Assembly (NCBI GenBank): GCA_026122225.1
Contig: JANEZZ010002201.1
Location: forward strand, 434,001 to 498,000
Reading direction: 5' to 3'
DNA: 64,000 bases
DNA from: Heloderma charlesbogerti
Taxonomy: Eukaryota; Chordata; Lepidosauria; Squamata; Helodermatidae
Of the stretch, positions 48,232 through 60,119 are shown one piece after another. A program made the position numbers and the translations under genes. Position 1 is the first letter of the stretch, and the number at the start of each line of letters is the position of its first letter. Under the pieces are notes generated by a model. It saw nothing but the letters and a program-made list of their open reading frames with translations. It did no database searches and was not told the origin of the DNA.

Positions 48232-49925
48232 CCATCGTTATAGGGCATTCCGCAAGGATGGAGCCACCACAGAAAAGGCCCTATCTCTTATTCCCACCAA
48301 CCTACTAGTGGGCACATGAGCATGGCTCCCCTGACTCATCTAGGGCCTGTGCAGAATTATATACCTGCTGGTGGTCCTTAAAATAACTTTTAGCCATTTA
48401 GGGTGGGGTGATCACCATTTAGGTGATCACCAACAGTTTAAATTGGGCCAGGAAATACATGGGCAATCTGTGTGGTTGGTACAGAAGTGGTATTATATGC
48501 TCTGATGCCTAGTCCCCACAAGCAACCAGGCAGCTGAATTCTGCACCAGCTGAAGCTTCCGAACAATCCGTAAAGGTGGTGCCACATACTGATTGTAGCA
48601 AGTCTACTTTCTCCAGAGAGGGACACAAATGAGCCAAAGCTGATGAAAGGCACTCCTGATAACTCATGTCACTTATGCTTCCATAGATAGCACTGAGTCC
48701 AAGAAGGCCCCCAAGATACACAACCCCATCCAACACCAGTCTCAGACCTGCATCCAGATCAGCAGATTTCCCCACCCACAGTACTTCCATCTTATCTGGA
48801 TTAAGCCTTAGCTTAAGTGTCGTCATCCATCCCAAAACTGTCTCCAGATGCCTGTTCCACAGACTCCCTGATACTAGTTGGAGGAAATGAGATACAGCTG
48901 CATGTCATCCACATATTGATAGCACTTTAGTCCAAACCTCTGGATAACTTCACCCCGTGGTTTTAAATGGTACCTAACCCTGAGGCATGACCATGGGGCA
49001 GAACAGAAGTCCCCCAACACCTCTTTCTGGATAGAGCCCTCCAGAAAGGTCAGGAATAACTGTAACAGTGTGTCTTCTCCCCACCACCAGAGCTACCCTG
49101 GCTAGGTGATCCAGAAAGATACTATGGTCAATGTTATCGAAGGCCACTGAGTGGTTCAAAAGAACTAATAGGGTTGCACTCACCCTATCCCTTCCCCAGC
49201 GTAAGGCATAGTGTGACCAAAGCAGTTTGTGTCTGAAAACCAGACCAAATACCAGATTGGAATGGGTTCAAATAATCAGTATCAGATAAGACTACCTGGG
49301 GTTAGGAGCCACCACTTTTTCCAGTATTTTACTCAAGAATGGTACATTAGATCAGCCTTCCCCAACCTGGTGTTGTCCAGATGAGTTGGACTACAACTCC
49401 CAGCATCCCCAGTCAGCTCTACCTCTCATTGGCTGGGGGATTCCGGGAATTGTAGTCTGACACATCTGGGGGGCACTAGGTTGGAGAAGGCTATATTAGA
49501 TATTGGACAATAATTATCCAGAATCAAGGGTTCCAAACTTCATTTTTCAAACAAATGTTTAATTTCTGTCTACTTAAGTGTAGTGGGAACTACAACCTCC
49601 TTCAGGGAGGCTTTAACCACCTCAGAAGTCCAAATGGTGAGCCCATCCTGACTGGTTTTCATGGCACAGATCCAAAGAACAGGTGGTGGGTGTCAAACCA
49701 CCAAGTAACTCGTCCACAACATCAGGATGCACAAGCTGAATCCTGTCCAAAACAACACAGTTAGACTGAACCCTGGCTGCTTCCATCTCTGACGCTATCA
49801 AAACGATGGCATCCAAGTTGGAGTGAATGGTAGTGATATTGTTTGCAAAATGTAATGCAAATTGGTCACAATGAGCCTTCGAAGGGTCTGTCGGACCTCC
49901 CAGGTTTTTCACCGTTTCAAAAAGC
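48232..49925 (-). pseudogene. L2-type LINE remnant with much of the RT
   Basis: Minus strand, in order: LLGGLTPTTCSLDLCHENQS (about 49640-49720), AFDNIDHSIFLDHLA (49095-49150, block with the first catalytic aspartate), a decayed QYVDDMQLYL catalytic box (about 48900-48930), TLKLRLNPDKMEVLWVGKS (about 48770-48830) and QLVQNSAAWLL (about 48520-48560). Catalytic YADD has become YVDD and the frames are broken. A mini-hAT (49353-49493) is nested in it. Confidence 0.72.
49353..49493. mobile_element. Foldback mini-hAT inside L2
   Basis: A 141-bp palindrome starting CAGCCTTCCCCAACCTGGTG with an inverse end. TSD CATTAGAT (49345-49352) against TATTAGAT (49494-49501). Confidence 0.82.
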
Positions 49926-50117
49926 TCTGCAGGCCAATATCATTTGGACGTAATAGTGACAGAGAAGTAAGATTTGTTCACCACCATCACCACCACAGAG
50001 CGTGCCCTAAGGTGGTTTCTTACCTATGCTGATCATGAGTTTTAGTTTATCAGCACTCTAGTTGTTAACCATCCATTCCAAAGCTCTTAGTTTCTCAGAA
50101 TACTATGGTGCCAATTC

Positions 50118-50622
50118 TAGGGATGTACGAAAGGCACTTACCTTTCACGGATTATGTTTATGGTTGGGGGGGAGGCGCTCCTTTCCTCCCCCCCCCCGGA
50201 ATCCTGGCTGGCCAGCTGTGCTCCGCAGCAATTCTGTGGAGCCGCCGGCCGGCTCCACCAGCAGCCAGACATCTGGCCGCTGGCTAGCAGGGATGCAAAT
50301 GGTGGCCGCCACCATTTGCGTACGTGCGTTTTTTTGTTGTTTTTTTTAAAGTCAGCCGTGTTAGGCTACGTAAATCTTTACGTAACCTATCACTTTTTTT
50401 GTTTTGTTTTTTTAACTGGAAATGGCGGTGGCGGCAGCCGGTCAGAAGACCGGCCGCCGCAGCTGCCGCCGCCGCCAAACCACCACTGGAGCCACCGCCG
50501 CAACCGCCACCACCGCCAGGAAGATCCGCCCATGGTAAGTCTCGTCCCGGGGGGGGCGGGGGGCCGAATGCGCTGGCATTTGGCCTCCCTGAGATCCGTG
50601 GTGGAATTTTCGTACATCCCTA
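50118..50622 (-). mobile_element. Hairpin-core hAT element, copy 7
   Basis: A 505-bp element starting TAGGGATGTACGAAAGGCAC and ending TTCGTACATCCCTA, with perfect 8-bp TSD GCCAATTC (50110-50117 and 50623-50630). One family hairpin (50355-50393) is slightly diverged. An AAATGGTGGCCGCCACCATTT palindrome precedes it. Outward donor-like motifs: minus strand AAG/GTAAGT at 50136-50144; plus strand ATG/GTAAGT at 50532-50540. Confidence 0.92.
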
Positions 50623-50770
50623 GCCAATTCAGCTTTATGGTGCTGGAAAATTCAAAGGCCACTAGGAGATCCAAAGAGTTAAGAGATATATTACTATTCC
50701 TGTTAATTTTAAGATACAACATCCATCTTATAACTGAACCCATTTAACGAAATAGTTGCATGGCTTTTAG

Positions 50771-51540
50771 GAAAACCATGTATGAAGTTCTTCTTCACAC
50801 AGTGCATAGTTAAACTATGGAGTTTGCTACCATAAGATGTTGTGATGGCTCCCAACTTAGATGGCTTTAAAAGGGGATTCAATAAATTCATGGAAGATAA
50901 AGCTATCATGGTTATTAGTCATGATTAGGGATGCTGGAGAAACTCGAGATTAAAATGAGCTCAAATTTCTAAGAATCCGATGTGGAATCCGCTGTGGAGC
51001 AACCCCCTCAGGCTGCGCAGAGTCCGTGGACTTTCAGATTATTTTTTTTACTTTCCCAAAATTTATGCATATAAATTTGTAGGAAAATTCGTAAGTTTCT
51101 TCTGAGGAAACGTTGAATGAAATGGGGGACAATATGCTAAATGTTATGTACTAAGGTAAATTATGTCAATACTTACGTAAATACTTACGTAAGTACTTAC
51201 GTAATTATTTACATACTTTTCCACATGACAAAAAAATTTTTTGCATCCATTTGTGGGCGGATGACAGAACAAAAGGCACCTGACTATCCGCGAAACACGG
51301 ATAGACAGAGCAGATTTTACAAAGTCCATACATCCCTAGTCATGATGGCTATATATTTCCTCCCACATCAGAGCAGCATGCCTCTGTATGCCAGTTGCTG
51401 GGAAACACAAACAGGAGGGTGCTATTCACTCATGTCCTACTTGTGGGCTTCCCAGAGACATCTGCTTTGCCCCTGTGCAAACAGAATGCTGGACTAGATA
51501 GGCCTTTGGTTGGATCCAGCACAACTCTATGTTCTAATGG
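50771..51540 (+). mobile_element. CR1 LINE 3' region, split by hAT
   Basis: CR1 3' sequence at 50771-50935 (CAGTGCATAGTTAAACTATG) resumes at 51339 (after the duplicated GTCATGAT) and ends AATGCTGGACTAGATAGGCC and TCTATGTTCTA near 51537. Confidence 0.78.
50936..51338. mobile_element. AT-rich hAT element inside CR1
   Basis: A 403-bp element starting TAGGGATGCTGGAG and ending CATACATCCCTA, with perfect 8-bp TSD GTCATGAT (50928-50935 and 51339-51346). It holds overlapping TTACGTAA palindromes near 51165-51210 but lacks the GC-rich hairpin core and splice-donor motifs. Confidence 0.9.
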
Positions 51541-53300
51541 AACTCAGCAAACAGAAGCCATTTTTCCTTTGGAATATTTAGGATACGATTCTAAACACGC
51601 TTGAGTAAGACTCACGGAACTCAGTGGGGCTTACTTCTTTGTAACACACTTAGTATTGCAGTGTCAGTGAATTAACAGTGCTTGATTCTTCATCGTTTTG
51701 AATACTGCATGGTAATAGAAATAGCCAATATGAACAGGGACAGGAAAAGAAAAATATTTATTATTACAGGAAAACTCCCAACTCTGCCTAACTTTCCATC
51801 GAACCACACATTTTTCCCATGTGCATGGACACTGAAAAACTTATAAAACATTTTTCTCTGCAAGGACCAGGATTATCTGTTCATTTTTGGCACAATCCTA
51901 AACACACCAAGAAGCAAGCCACATTGACTGCAGTGGGACGTATTTATGAGTAAACATGCATAGGATTGCACTATTAGAACTAGATGGTCTTTTTGCTTAA
52001 AGAACATACTAATTAAAAAACCAGGACTTTAATTTCCCATGCACACACACACACACCAAATCTGTGACTGACAATGTCAAATGTATTGCCTCAAGAATGA
52101 ATATATACGACATCTGCTTTCCAAGTTGACTCTATTCTAGCTTGCTGCTTCAGATTCCAAGGTAATTTTGTTGAGGAATATTTATGAAATATAGATTGGT
52201 AACACCAAAGCAATTTTAACTGTGGTTTAACTAAGGGCCAAGGAAAATATTTAACAACAATGATAACATGAGGATCTCTCGACTGACAGCAATCTTTTTC
52301 CATGCTCTTTTCTCTGGATGAGGTAATGTGATAATGGCAGACATCACAGCTACTGCCATCAGAAGCCAGGCTCCTGGCTTAATACTAAAGGAAATGCTTG
52401 TGTCCACAAGAACCACCCTTAGCCTCAAAGGATGGGATAGCAATTTTCAGCCAATTTTAAAATGAAAAACAGGCTAATTTGACTATTGCCTCAGCTCTAC
52501 AGTTATTGTTTTTTAAATTCACAAATAAAACAATTATTCATTCAAAGTCTGATGCTTCTCTCTCTATATTTTTATTTTGTTTCACATATTGCTTTGATTG
52601 AAAGTATTCCCCAAAGTTGTAGGACCCATAGTGAAAGTTGGCTTATCTACACAACATGCTCTGTATTTCATTTAAATTGCTAACTTGATTTAGAATGTGC
52701 AGTTTCCTTTTTTTAAAAAAACAACAGTGATTGAGCATATTTACATATGTACAACCTAATCCTCAAGAGAAGATTTGTAGTAACAGCCCATCAGGTCATG
52801 AGCTTATGCTACCAAGCATGGCGTTATAAGATAAATGAGAAGTGTTCATAATGCCATGCTGTGCATCTAACAGCATATACATCTCATCAGGTGCATTGAT
52901 TTGTTCAGACGTAAATGGCGCTGTGAGGGCTGGAATAACTCTATAATGGTGCATAATTAATTAATACCCCCACATCCTGCCCCATTTTTACACATCGTTG
53001 TATTGGAAAACAGCTTTTCAAAGACTGCTTGCTGAGCGAGGAGGACTTTTCCCGATGTAATGGCCCATGATCCACTATTGATTCTATGTGTGTTGTTGGA
53101 TTGCATAGGTATACCAATGACTATATCCTTTCCTACTTAATTATTTGCTAGTGCAGTTTGTCACCATGTTTAGACATCCAGTTCAGCTTTTAAACTTATA
53201 TGTGTTCACAAATGTTTGGGGCTCCACATTCTAAACCTGATGAAATAAATATAATCAAATCAAAGGATTTGGTTTTTAGCAATACAAAGCACAACAGAGT
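51541..53300. other. No gene recognised; possible conserved non-coding DNA
   Basis: Two short foldback repeats lie at about 51580-51662 and 51893-51980 (CAATCCTAAACACACC with the inverse GCATAGGATTGC). 52780-52990 is repeat-free, with AATTAATTAAT cores and balanced composition, and could be a conserved non-coding element. Confidence 0.3.
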
Positions 53301-53301
53301 A

Positions 53302-53429
53302 CTTGTAACCTTGGGTCCCCAGATGCTGTTGTACTACAACTCCTACCATACCTGACCATTGACCATGCTGGCTGGAGAAAAATGGGATGTCCAACAACAA
53401 TTGGGCACCCAAGGTTGGGAAAGGTTCTG
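53302..53429. mobile_element. Decayed foldback mini-hAT
   Basis: CTTGGGTCCCCAGATGCTGT and the inverse GGGCACCCAAGGTTGGGAAAG mark the arms. No TSD was read. Confidence 0.5.
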
Positions 53430-53824
53430 GACTAGATTGTTATATAAAGGCTTAAAGAATGACAAAGATTAAAGAATAATTATGACTTTACATGACCTAG
53501 GTGCATTTTGGATGAACGGAACTGCAATTTACATGGTGTGGGGGACACAAATATTTCATACAAGTCCACATCACAGTCATCTCACTGTTAGTGCTTGCAC
53601 AAAAACATAGTTCATACCAACTGTGGTATGTGGCACACGTATCTTTACTCAAAGGTGGCTGACCATCTAATCACACATCCACTCTGTCAGAACCAAGCCT
53701 TTGGGCTTATATAAACCTGGAGCTTAAGACAGTAGGACTTGCCTTCAGAACCTCTGTACCATCCCTTGGAAATAACAGTTCAGGTAACCGCTGACAATTT
53801 AGTCACAAAAATCTGTCTTAACTG

Positions 53825-53846
53825 TGGTGGTGGTGGTGGTGGTGGG
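53825..53846. repeat. (GGT)n microsatellite
   Basis: Seven GGT units, within the decayed RNase H segment of the DIRS remnant. Confidence 0.9.
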
Positions 53847-53970
53847 GATAATCCATTCTCATCCTCAGTGAAGGTTCATAGTAGTGATTGGATGATGGGG
53901 CCTGTACCAGGACATCAGATATCACGCAATCTTTGTTTCAGGAGTGAACACCCCAGTGGACTCTTGAAGC

Positions 53971-54100
53971 CAGCATTCCCCAACATCCAGATGCATTCAA
54001 CTACAACTCTGTCATCCCCATACAGCATGGCCACTGCTGCCTGGGGATGATGAGAGTTGTAGTCCAACACATCTGGAGGGCACCACATGGTGGGAGGCTG
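53971..54100. mobile_element. Foldback mini-hAT inside DIRS remnant
   Basis: A 130-bp palindrome with ends CAGCATTCCCCAACATC and the inverse GGTGGGAGGCTG. TSD CTTGAAGC (53963-53970) against CTTTAAGC (54101-54108). Confidence 0.8.
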
Positions 54101-55765
54101 CTTTAAGCAGACCAGACCATCTCATACATGAGTGGTCCCTTCGGAGACAAGAGCAACATCTCTTTCATCAGTGGAGTCAACCAGATAACAGATTTGTTTG
54201 CCAATGCAGGCAATGCCAAGTGTTCAAAGTTCTGTTCAGAAGCAGCCCTGATTCACTGATGGATGGCTTCACCAGTGACTTGTCAGATATTATATAGCTC
54301 TCCTCCGTTTTGTCTCATTTCAAGGGGTGTCAGGAAGGAGTACCTTGTATTATCACATGCTGGCTGCACTAGTTTACAAAACACTAAGATTTTCCAGGAC
54401 GAATGGTCATCTCTTCCTCCTCAGACCAGACCTCTTCTCCCAGTCAGGTGATTAGGTGCTTCACCCAAATCTTTAGTTGCTATGCCTGTAAGCCTGGCTC
54501 CGTCTTCCCTATTAGAAGACAGTTGTAGAAAACCTTATTCATGTTAGACAACGCGCTACACAGAAATTCTGCACAGCAAAGTGGAAAAACTTTCCCCTCT
54601 GGTTCATGGAGAAGGGCAGCAAGCCGAAACAATTTCTCTCCCCTCTCTCTTCCATAGTATTCTAGTAAGGTAAATTCTGTGGCTATTTAAGCTCATCATT
54701 CACCTGTAGATGGGGCACTATTTTCTCATCATTCGAGGAAATATTTTCTCTGGCTAGTATCTTCCCAGTGTAGATAACCTCAAGGAAGCATATCATTTGT
54801 TCTCTTTCCTTTGTCCTTTGAACCTCTGGCAACTTGCTTTCAGGTGTTTTCCATGCTCCTAGTCATGTTGGTAGCCTTACCTTCAGCTAGACCGCTTAGT
54901 GAGATGACAGCCTTGAGAGTTGATCTGCCTTTCTTACGGTTCTTTAAAGGCAAAATTATTAATTTTTCAGATACCATGTTCAAACCAAAGATTTTGTCAC
55001 TTTCATGCTTTACAACAGAACGTTCATTCTGTGTCTTTTCTGACACTGATTCCATGGTGAGAGGGCATTATGCTTCCTTGAACTTTACCATATCAAAGCT
55101 TTCTAAATAGGTGGGACTACGTTGTTTCAACGGTCTGTCTCTCTTTTTGTTGTCTATAGTGGACCTACAATAAGCAAACCTGTTTCTCTCCAATAACTCC
55201 CTTTTGAAAAGTCAATTGTATATTGATATAAACTGCTACAAAATAAGCAGTGCCCTTTGACTTCCCTGCGTGCACTTTACCAGATTCATCCGTGACATGC
55301 ATAAAGAAATAACTACTTGGGCCTTTGTTCTGCGTTTGTTAAGCACCATGTTGTCAATCTATAATCTAGGTGAGAGGCAAGTTTTAGGAGAACATTAGTC
55401 TCATATCTTACACTTTCACCTCCTGATATATGAGCTTGCTGATCTCCCTTGTGTGGGTCTGCACAAAGAAGGAGGCAGACTTGCCATTGACTGATGACTT
55501 TGGGATGGTATTCTGTGCAATCACATATCCAGCCTTCCAGTCCTACTGCAGTCCGGAGTCATAACTCCAGTAACAAGGGATGTTCCTTGCTGATGATCTA
55601 TGCTACTGACAGTGAATGAGACTCAGCACCTTTGACAGATTTGTATCCTGAAAGGGGGATATAAATAATTAAAATGAATGAATAAACTTCTGCGCGGACA
55701 CATTTCCCATGTGTGTTGACTGCACAGAGCACCCACTCAAAGAACCCCAATTACATCTGTTTTTC

Positions 55766-56230
55766 TAGGGGTGTACAGATTACTTACCCCGTTCCACTGG
55801 GGCCGGCCACTGGGGGATGGAGGCGATCCATCCATCCCCCCTGGAATCCTCCCCGGCCAGCTCTGCTCTGCGGGGAACCTGCGGAGCTGCCAGCCGGGGC
55901 CGCCCACAGCCGGACTTCTGTCCGCTGCTGGGCTGCAGCTGCAAATGGCTGCCACCGTAGCGGCCACCATTTGTGTCCCTGCGGTAGCCGTGATAGGCTA
56001 TGTATATATTTACGTAGCCTATCACGGCAAAAGGCAGGGATGCAAATGGCGTCCCTGCGTTAGCTGTGATAGGCTACGTAAATACTATAGCCTATCATGG
56101 CTAAAGTACAGAGGAAATAGTGGCTGCAGACTGGGGCAGCAGACGGCTGACAAAGGTAGGCTCTGTCCCGGGGGGATTCTTTAGAATCCAGCCACACTGG
56201 AGTCCATGGCGGAATTCTCTAACATCCCTA
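55766..56230 (-). mobile_element. Hairpin-core hAT element, copy 8
   Basis: A 465-bp element starting TAGGGGTGTACAGATTAC and ending ATTCTCTAACATCCCTA, flanked by TGTTTTTC (55758-55765) and TGTTTTCC (56231-56238). Orientation is opposite to copy 1. Family hairpins are at 55987-56028 and 56063-56101 (one arm shortened). Outward donor-like motifs: minus strand GGG/GTAAGT (55782-55789); plus strand AAG/GTAGGC (56154-56162). Confidence 0.9.
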
Positions 56231-56238
56231 TGTTTTCC

Positions 56239-57440
56239 TCAACAGAGCATATGCTAGGAAAATAGTATAAATGACCATCAGAAGCATGTTTTCAATCTCT
56301 GGTATTTTGATTCCCATCTCCACCATTCTTTTAGGACTCAAAAATATAATAGCGGAAAGCTCCCTACCATTATCACTGTATTACATAAACAGGAATAAGA
56401 ATATGAGTATAAGACTATGAGACGCATCCATGGAAGTTGCATGACATCTCACAATAAATACTGGCACTTTTGTGTGGTTGAAGTTAATTAAGACCGTGGG
56501 GGGAAAGCTTCACATCACACAGGTTTGCAGAAAAAAAAGTTCTGGATCCAAAATACTTTTATACATGCTTTCATCATGCAGTTTATACTTCTTACACGGA
56601 AAGCCCTATTCAGACTTTCTAAAAGTGTGCAAAGTAAATGCGCAAAAAGGGGAGTGCGATAGCCCAGTCTTCTCTGCTGCTGTTTCTGTCACCTTCTATA
56701 CATAGAGGGTGACTTTCTGAAGAGGAGAGCCTCCTCTGTCTGTGGAGCCTATCTGTGTGATTTGGACCCCTGATTTTCCAGATGGAAATACCAGTGGTGG
56801 AGGAGGTAGCACTAGCACACTCTCCCCCCTTCAGGGTTTTACTTCATCCATGATTTTAGAATGCCTGAACTGGGCTGAAGAGATATCCATTTAAGAAAAT
56901 CATTATATGTGAAGAAGCTCTAATTTTCCTAGTAATCCACAATGCTTTTCAGTGTATGCAGAAGAATATTTGTAGATCAAACATGAATCTTTCATTTTGT
57001 TCGAGAACAGTAATTAAGTAATTTGATAGATACTATCTGATCTTTTGTCCATTCTAATTTGAATTTATTCTCCCGCCACTCAGATTGTGGAGTGGCTACT
57101 ATGTATGCATTTCTGCAGTGTAATAGATCAGAAATCAGGTAATGGGATGTTGATTTATGCCTTTATATGTTGTTGAAAATGCCTCAAGCCATCACCCTTC
57201 TGGTAATTCAGTTTCTTAATGAAAGGAACAATGCAAGCCTCTGACAAAGAAAAGAACAAATATGCTGCTCCGTTTACCAGCTGCTTGTTAGCAAAATGAA
57301 ATCAGCATGGGTACAGATCTTTTATCTGAACCATTTAATGTGTGATGAACTCCTTATATGAATTGCCAAGAAAACAAAAATACTCAATACATGGAGGTGT
57401 TTGTGCAAAACACCTGCACAAAAAAAATCCACAGTGTTCC
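56239..57440. other. No gene recognised
   Basis: Non-coding sequence without bounded repeats. Confidence 0.4.
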
Positions 57441-57555
57441 ATTTGTATCCCACTCGTGTGGAGCGGGCACAAAATATTATGCTGACCTTCCCAGTGAGAT
57501 CTGCCAGGCATCTTCACTGCGTACATTTAGACACCAGGGGCAGTTACCAGCACTG

Positions 57556-57730
57556 CCAGCCCACGGACGCTATTGACATAGTGCTAGCACAAGTGATCTC
57601 TAGAAGTATGCCAAGAGTGTAAGCGGGTGCTATGGATTTTCGGGGGAAACCCGTCATGCCAGCTTACACTACTGGCCCACCACTAGTGGTCACTTATGCT
57701 AGCAGTATGTCAATAGTGTCAGTGGGCTGG
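57556..57730. mobile_element. Foldback element of about 175 bp
   Basis: CCAGCCCACGGACGCTATTG at the left and its inverse at 57691-57730 form arms of about 41 bp with few mismatches. An inner GTGTAAGCGGG/CCAGCTTACAC pair adds more stem. The flanks GCACTGCC and ATACTGCC suggest an 8-bp TSD but do not align exactly with the arm ends. Confidence 0.6.
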
Positions 57731-57998
57731 CTGGATACTGCCTCAGGTTAAAACTTTCCTCTTTAAGTAGGCATTTAACCTTTTGTCTATTGCTTTATTA
57801 ATTTAACTGATGGCTCCTCAATGTTTTAAATACTTTACATATTTTTAATGTTTAATATTGTATTATTTTGATACTGGTATATTTACTATTTTTAAATTCA
57901 TTTAGTTTTTGTTATTCTGTGGTTGCTGTTGTCATCGTTCGGTTTTATGATTGTAAAGCACCTCAAGGGCATTTGCCAGTTGGGCAGTATGCAAATCT

Positions 57999-58034
57999 GA
58001 TGATGATGATGATGATGATAATAATAATAATAAT
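57999..58034. repeat. (ATG)n(ATA)n microsatellite
   Basis: Triplet run following the L2 tail. Confidence 0.9.
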
Positions 58035-58039
58035 ATAAT

Positions 58040-58805
58040 TGTGCATAAGATGCTGGCCTCAATCTCTGTTCCCTTTCGTGAAACTGAAAGTTATATTGAC
58101 CTACTTCACATTATATTGACCTATCTTGTTTTTGTCAAGATATTAGATACAGGTCAATTACACTGACCTATCGCATTTGTCCATAAGAGAGGCTTATATT
58201 TCCTGTGTTTGTGATGTGCGATATATATGAACAATAATAATCCTGATTACTGCTTCCCAATGCATGTATCAAGATGAAAACACACACACCACCAGGGTTA
58301 TCCTTGTGTTACTTTATTATACTTGAGTTTGAGACCATGTTTGAAAAAAGTAGCATACAGACTGGAGCTGCTTCTTTTGGTTGGGTAAATATGACACTTT
58401 TGGTGTATGCCATGTCGAAATATCTCTGGTTGCCAGGGCCACACTGATGAAGCATGTTCTCTACCCTCCAAACAATATTTTGCAAGAATTCCTTTATCAT
58501 TTCAAAAACAAGCTGTAGGCAGAGGACTCCGCTAGAAACCTTTTACCATTTCCTGAGCAGAGGAAACCAAATCTGAAAGGATGATTTACTTTACAGATTG
58601 GTTTCATTCTTTGAAAAATGTTATTTGCTCAAGTGCTGACTGCATATTTGGATATTCGCTTAGAAGGCAGTCGTAAATAATTGCTCTTAATCATCCTCTT
58701 TGGAAGCAGGCAGCTTGAAAAACCTCTCCAACCACACACTTAAACTATGTCCATTTGCTTTTGTGCAACAAAAAAGGGCTAGGGCACCAAACCGGGAGGG
58801 GGGAA
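58040..58805. other. No gene recognised
   Basis: Non-coding sequence. A minus-strand frame of 63 residues at 58309-58500 has no recognisable motif. Confidence 0.35.
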
Positions 58806-59788
58806 TGTCTCCACAAGCGGCTTACTCCGAGCTGGCTGCATTTGGACGTCGTTAGGGACACATGACATCGTGGCCATCTCACAGCCACTCCAGAGTTTTG
58901 CACCAAAAAAAGGGTCTTCTGAGACTTTTAGTCCGATTGTTTTCCTTACGTCGGCTTGTCTGTGCTTCTGTTGTGGCGTGCATCACCCTCTGCATTTACT
59001 CTGGCATGGTAGCCCTGCCCAGGGGTGTGTCTTTCACCTCACTGACCCCAGTCAAGGGGTGTTTCCCCAGTGTTTTCCTCGCCTGTGTTTCCCCACTGTT
59101 TCCGCCATTTCAGGGCTGGCCATCAGAGTTCCGCGCTAGCTCATGGCATTTACTTCACCTTGCCTACCACTAAACTCTGGTGGCCATCCCCACAAAGTAT
59201 AGGTGTGCTCTGGGCAGCCTCTAGCTTCTTTTAAAAAATTTAACTGTTAAACCAAAATAACGCTTTTGTCAGTAGTATCTACACCTCCCCTCTATCTCGC
59301 TATCTCAGTTTGCCTAGCAATACCCATATCCCCTATCTCACTACCTCACTATGCCACTATTTGGGAGCATAGCTATTGCTGGACAAATGCGTGATAGTGA
59401 CCTAGTGACATAAAAAAAAAAAAAAAAACAGCCTTTGTAGGTGTGATTTTTTAAAACCTTTTTTTCTGGATGGGTGATTTCTTTCATGTCTCTATGCCTC
59501 TTTTATGCATTTGCTCCATCACGCAAGTGCTCTATTGTGCTGTCGCAGGAAGGAAAAAGGAGAGACTGGATGGGGAGGGCGGAGACTTCCTTATTGGTTG
59601 AGCAGCCCCTGCCAGTCTGATGACATTTACTCTAATCCCCCCACCCAGAGGTATGTTCTGGGAAGCGACTTATACTGGAGCAGTGCACTACCTCGTGGAG
59701 CCCTGCACGGACCAAAGTGCACCAAAGCTGATTCCTTGAAAAAAATCCGGATAAGACTCGGTTCGCTTTTTCCGTTGTCATGGAGACA
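58806..59788. mobile_element. Unclassified repeat, copy B (longer form)
   Basis: A 983-bp copy of the repeat at 32524-33119. The ends TGTCTCCA and TGGAGACA are inverted repeats. The first 460 bp align almost without gaps to copy A. The later part includes two segments missing from copy A (about 59283-59519 and 59543-59666), an A-run at 59413-59429 and a GC-rich 3' part. No TSD was recognised and the class (LTR, DNA transposon, other) is undecided. Confidence 0.55.
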
Positions 59789-60111
59789 GGGCCTGGGTGA
59801 AATTTCCACCTTCTGAGAGTGTATGCGAAGATGGGATTTGCCACACCACAGTACATACCTTAGCTGCATTCATTTTGGCAAGCTATTTCCAAATGAGCCT
59901 ACTCAGGTGTTGCTGAAGCAGGATTCAAAAGCCAACACCTGGCAGTTGAGGGCAAGAAGACTAAATAGTACAAGTAAAGTCCTCCACCTCCAACCCAGTA
60001 GTTCAAACTATCTATAGACAATCTTGGGCTTATCAAAATGAGGGGCAGGCATATTTTCTTGAGAAGACTGGCCTGTTAATAATCTTAAGACTTTATCCCA
60101 ACTACTTTTTC
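59789..60111. other. No gene recognised
   Basis: Non-coding sequence. Confidence 0.4.
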
Positions 60112-60119
60112 AGCATGAC

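Larger units (their letters stand above)
53730..55620 (+). pseudogene. DIRS-type retrotransposon remnant (RNase H and tyrosine recombinase)
   Basis: Decayed frames match, in order, DIRS-element domains. VQVTADNLVTKICLN (53770-53820) resembles the RNase H TDN box. HEWSLRRQEQ followed by RFVCQCRQCQVFKVLFRSSP (54125-54240) matches the DIRS domain after RNase H. LVALPSARPLSEMTALRVDLPFL (54867-54935) corresponds to the SARRVSEL box of the tyrosine recombinase, with a proline in place of one arginine. A degenerate TWAF-to-YNLGERQ segment (55316-55380) resembles the recombinase C-terminus. Frames are broken and the reverse transcriptase was not recognised. A mini-hAT lies inside it. Confidence 0.55.
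57441..58036 (+). pseudogene. L2-type LINE 3' end, split by foldback element
   Basis: 57480-57550 reads LPSEICQASSLRTFRHQ, matching the L2 C-terminus. After a hairpin insertion the 3' UTR continues (57740 onward) to the tail cell GTAAAGCACCTCAAGGGC and ATGATG/ATAATA repeats. Confidence 0.55.

Noticed and set aside
58862..59173. Protein-coding gene of 103 residues
   Set aside because: The same frame occurs in a second copy of a repeat at 32659-32895, has no known domain, and is best explained as part of the repeat.
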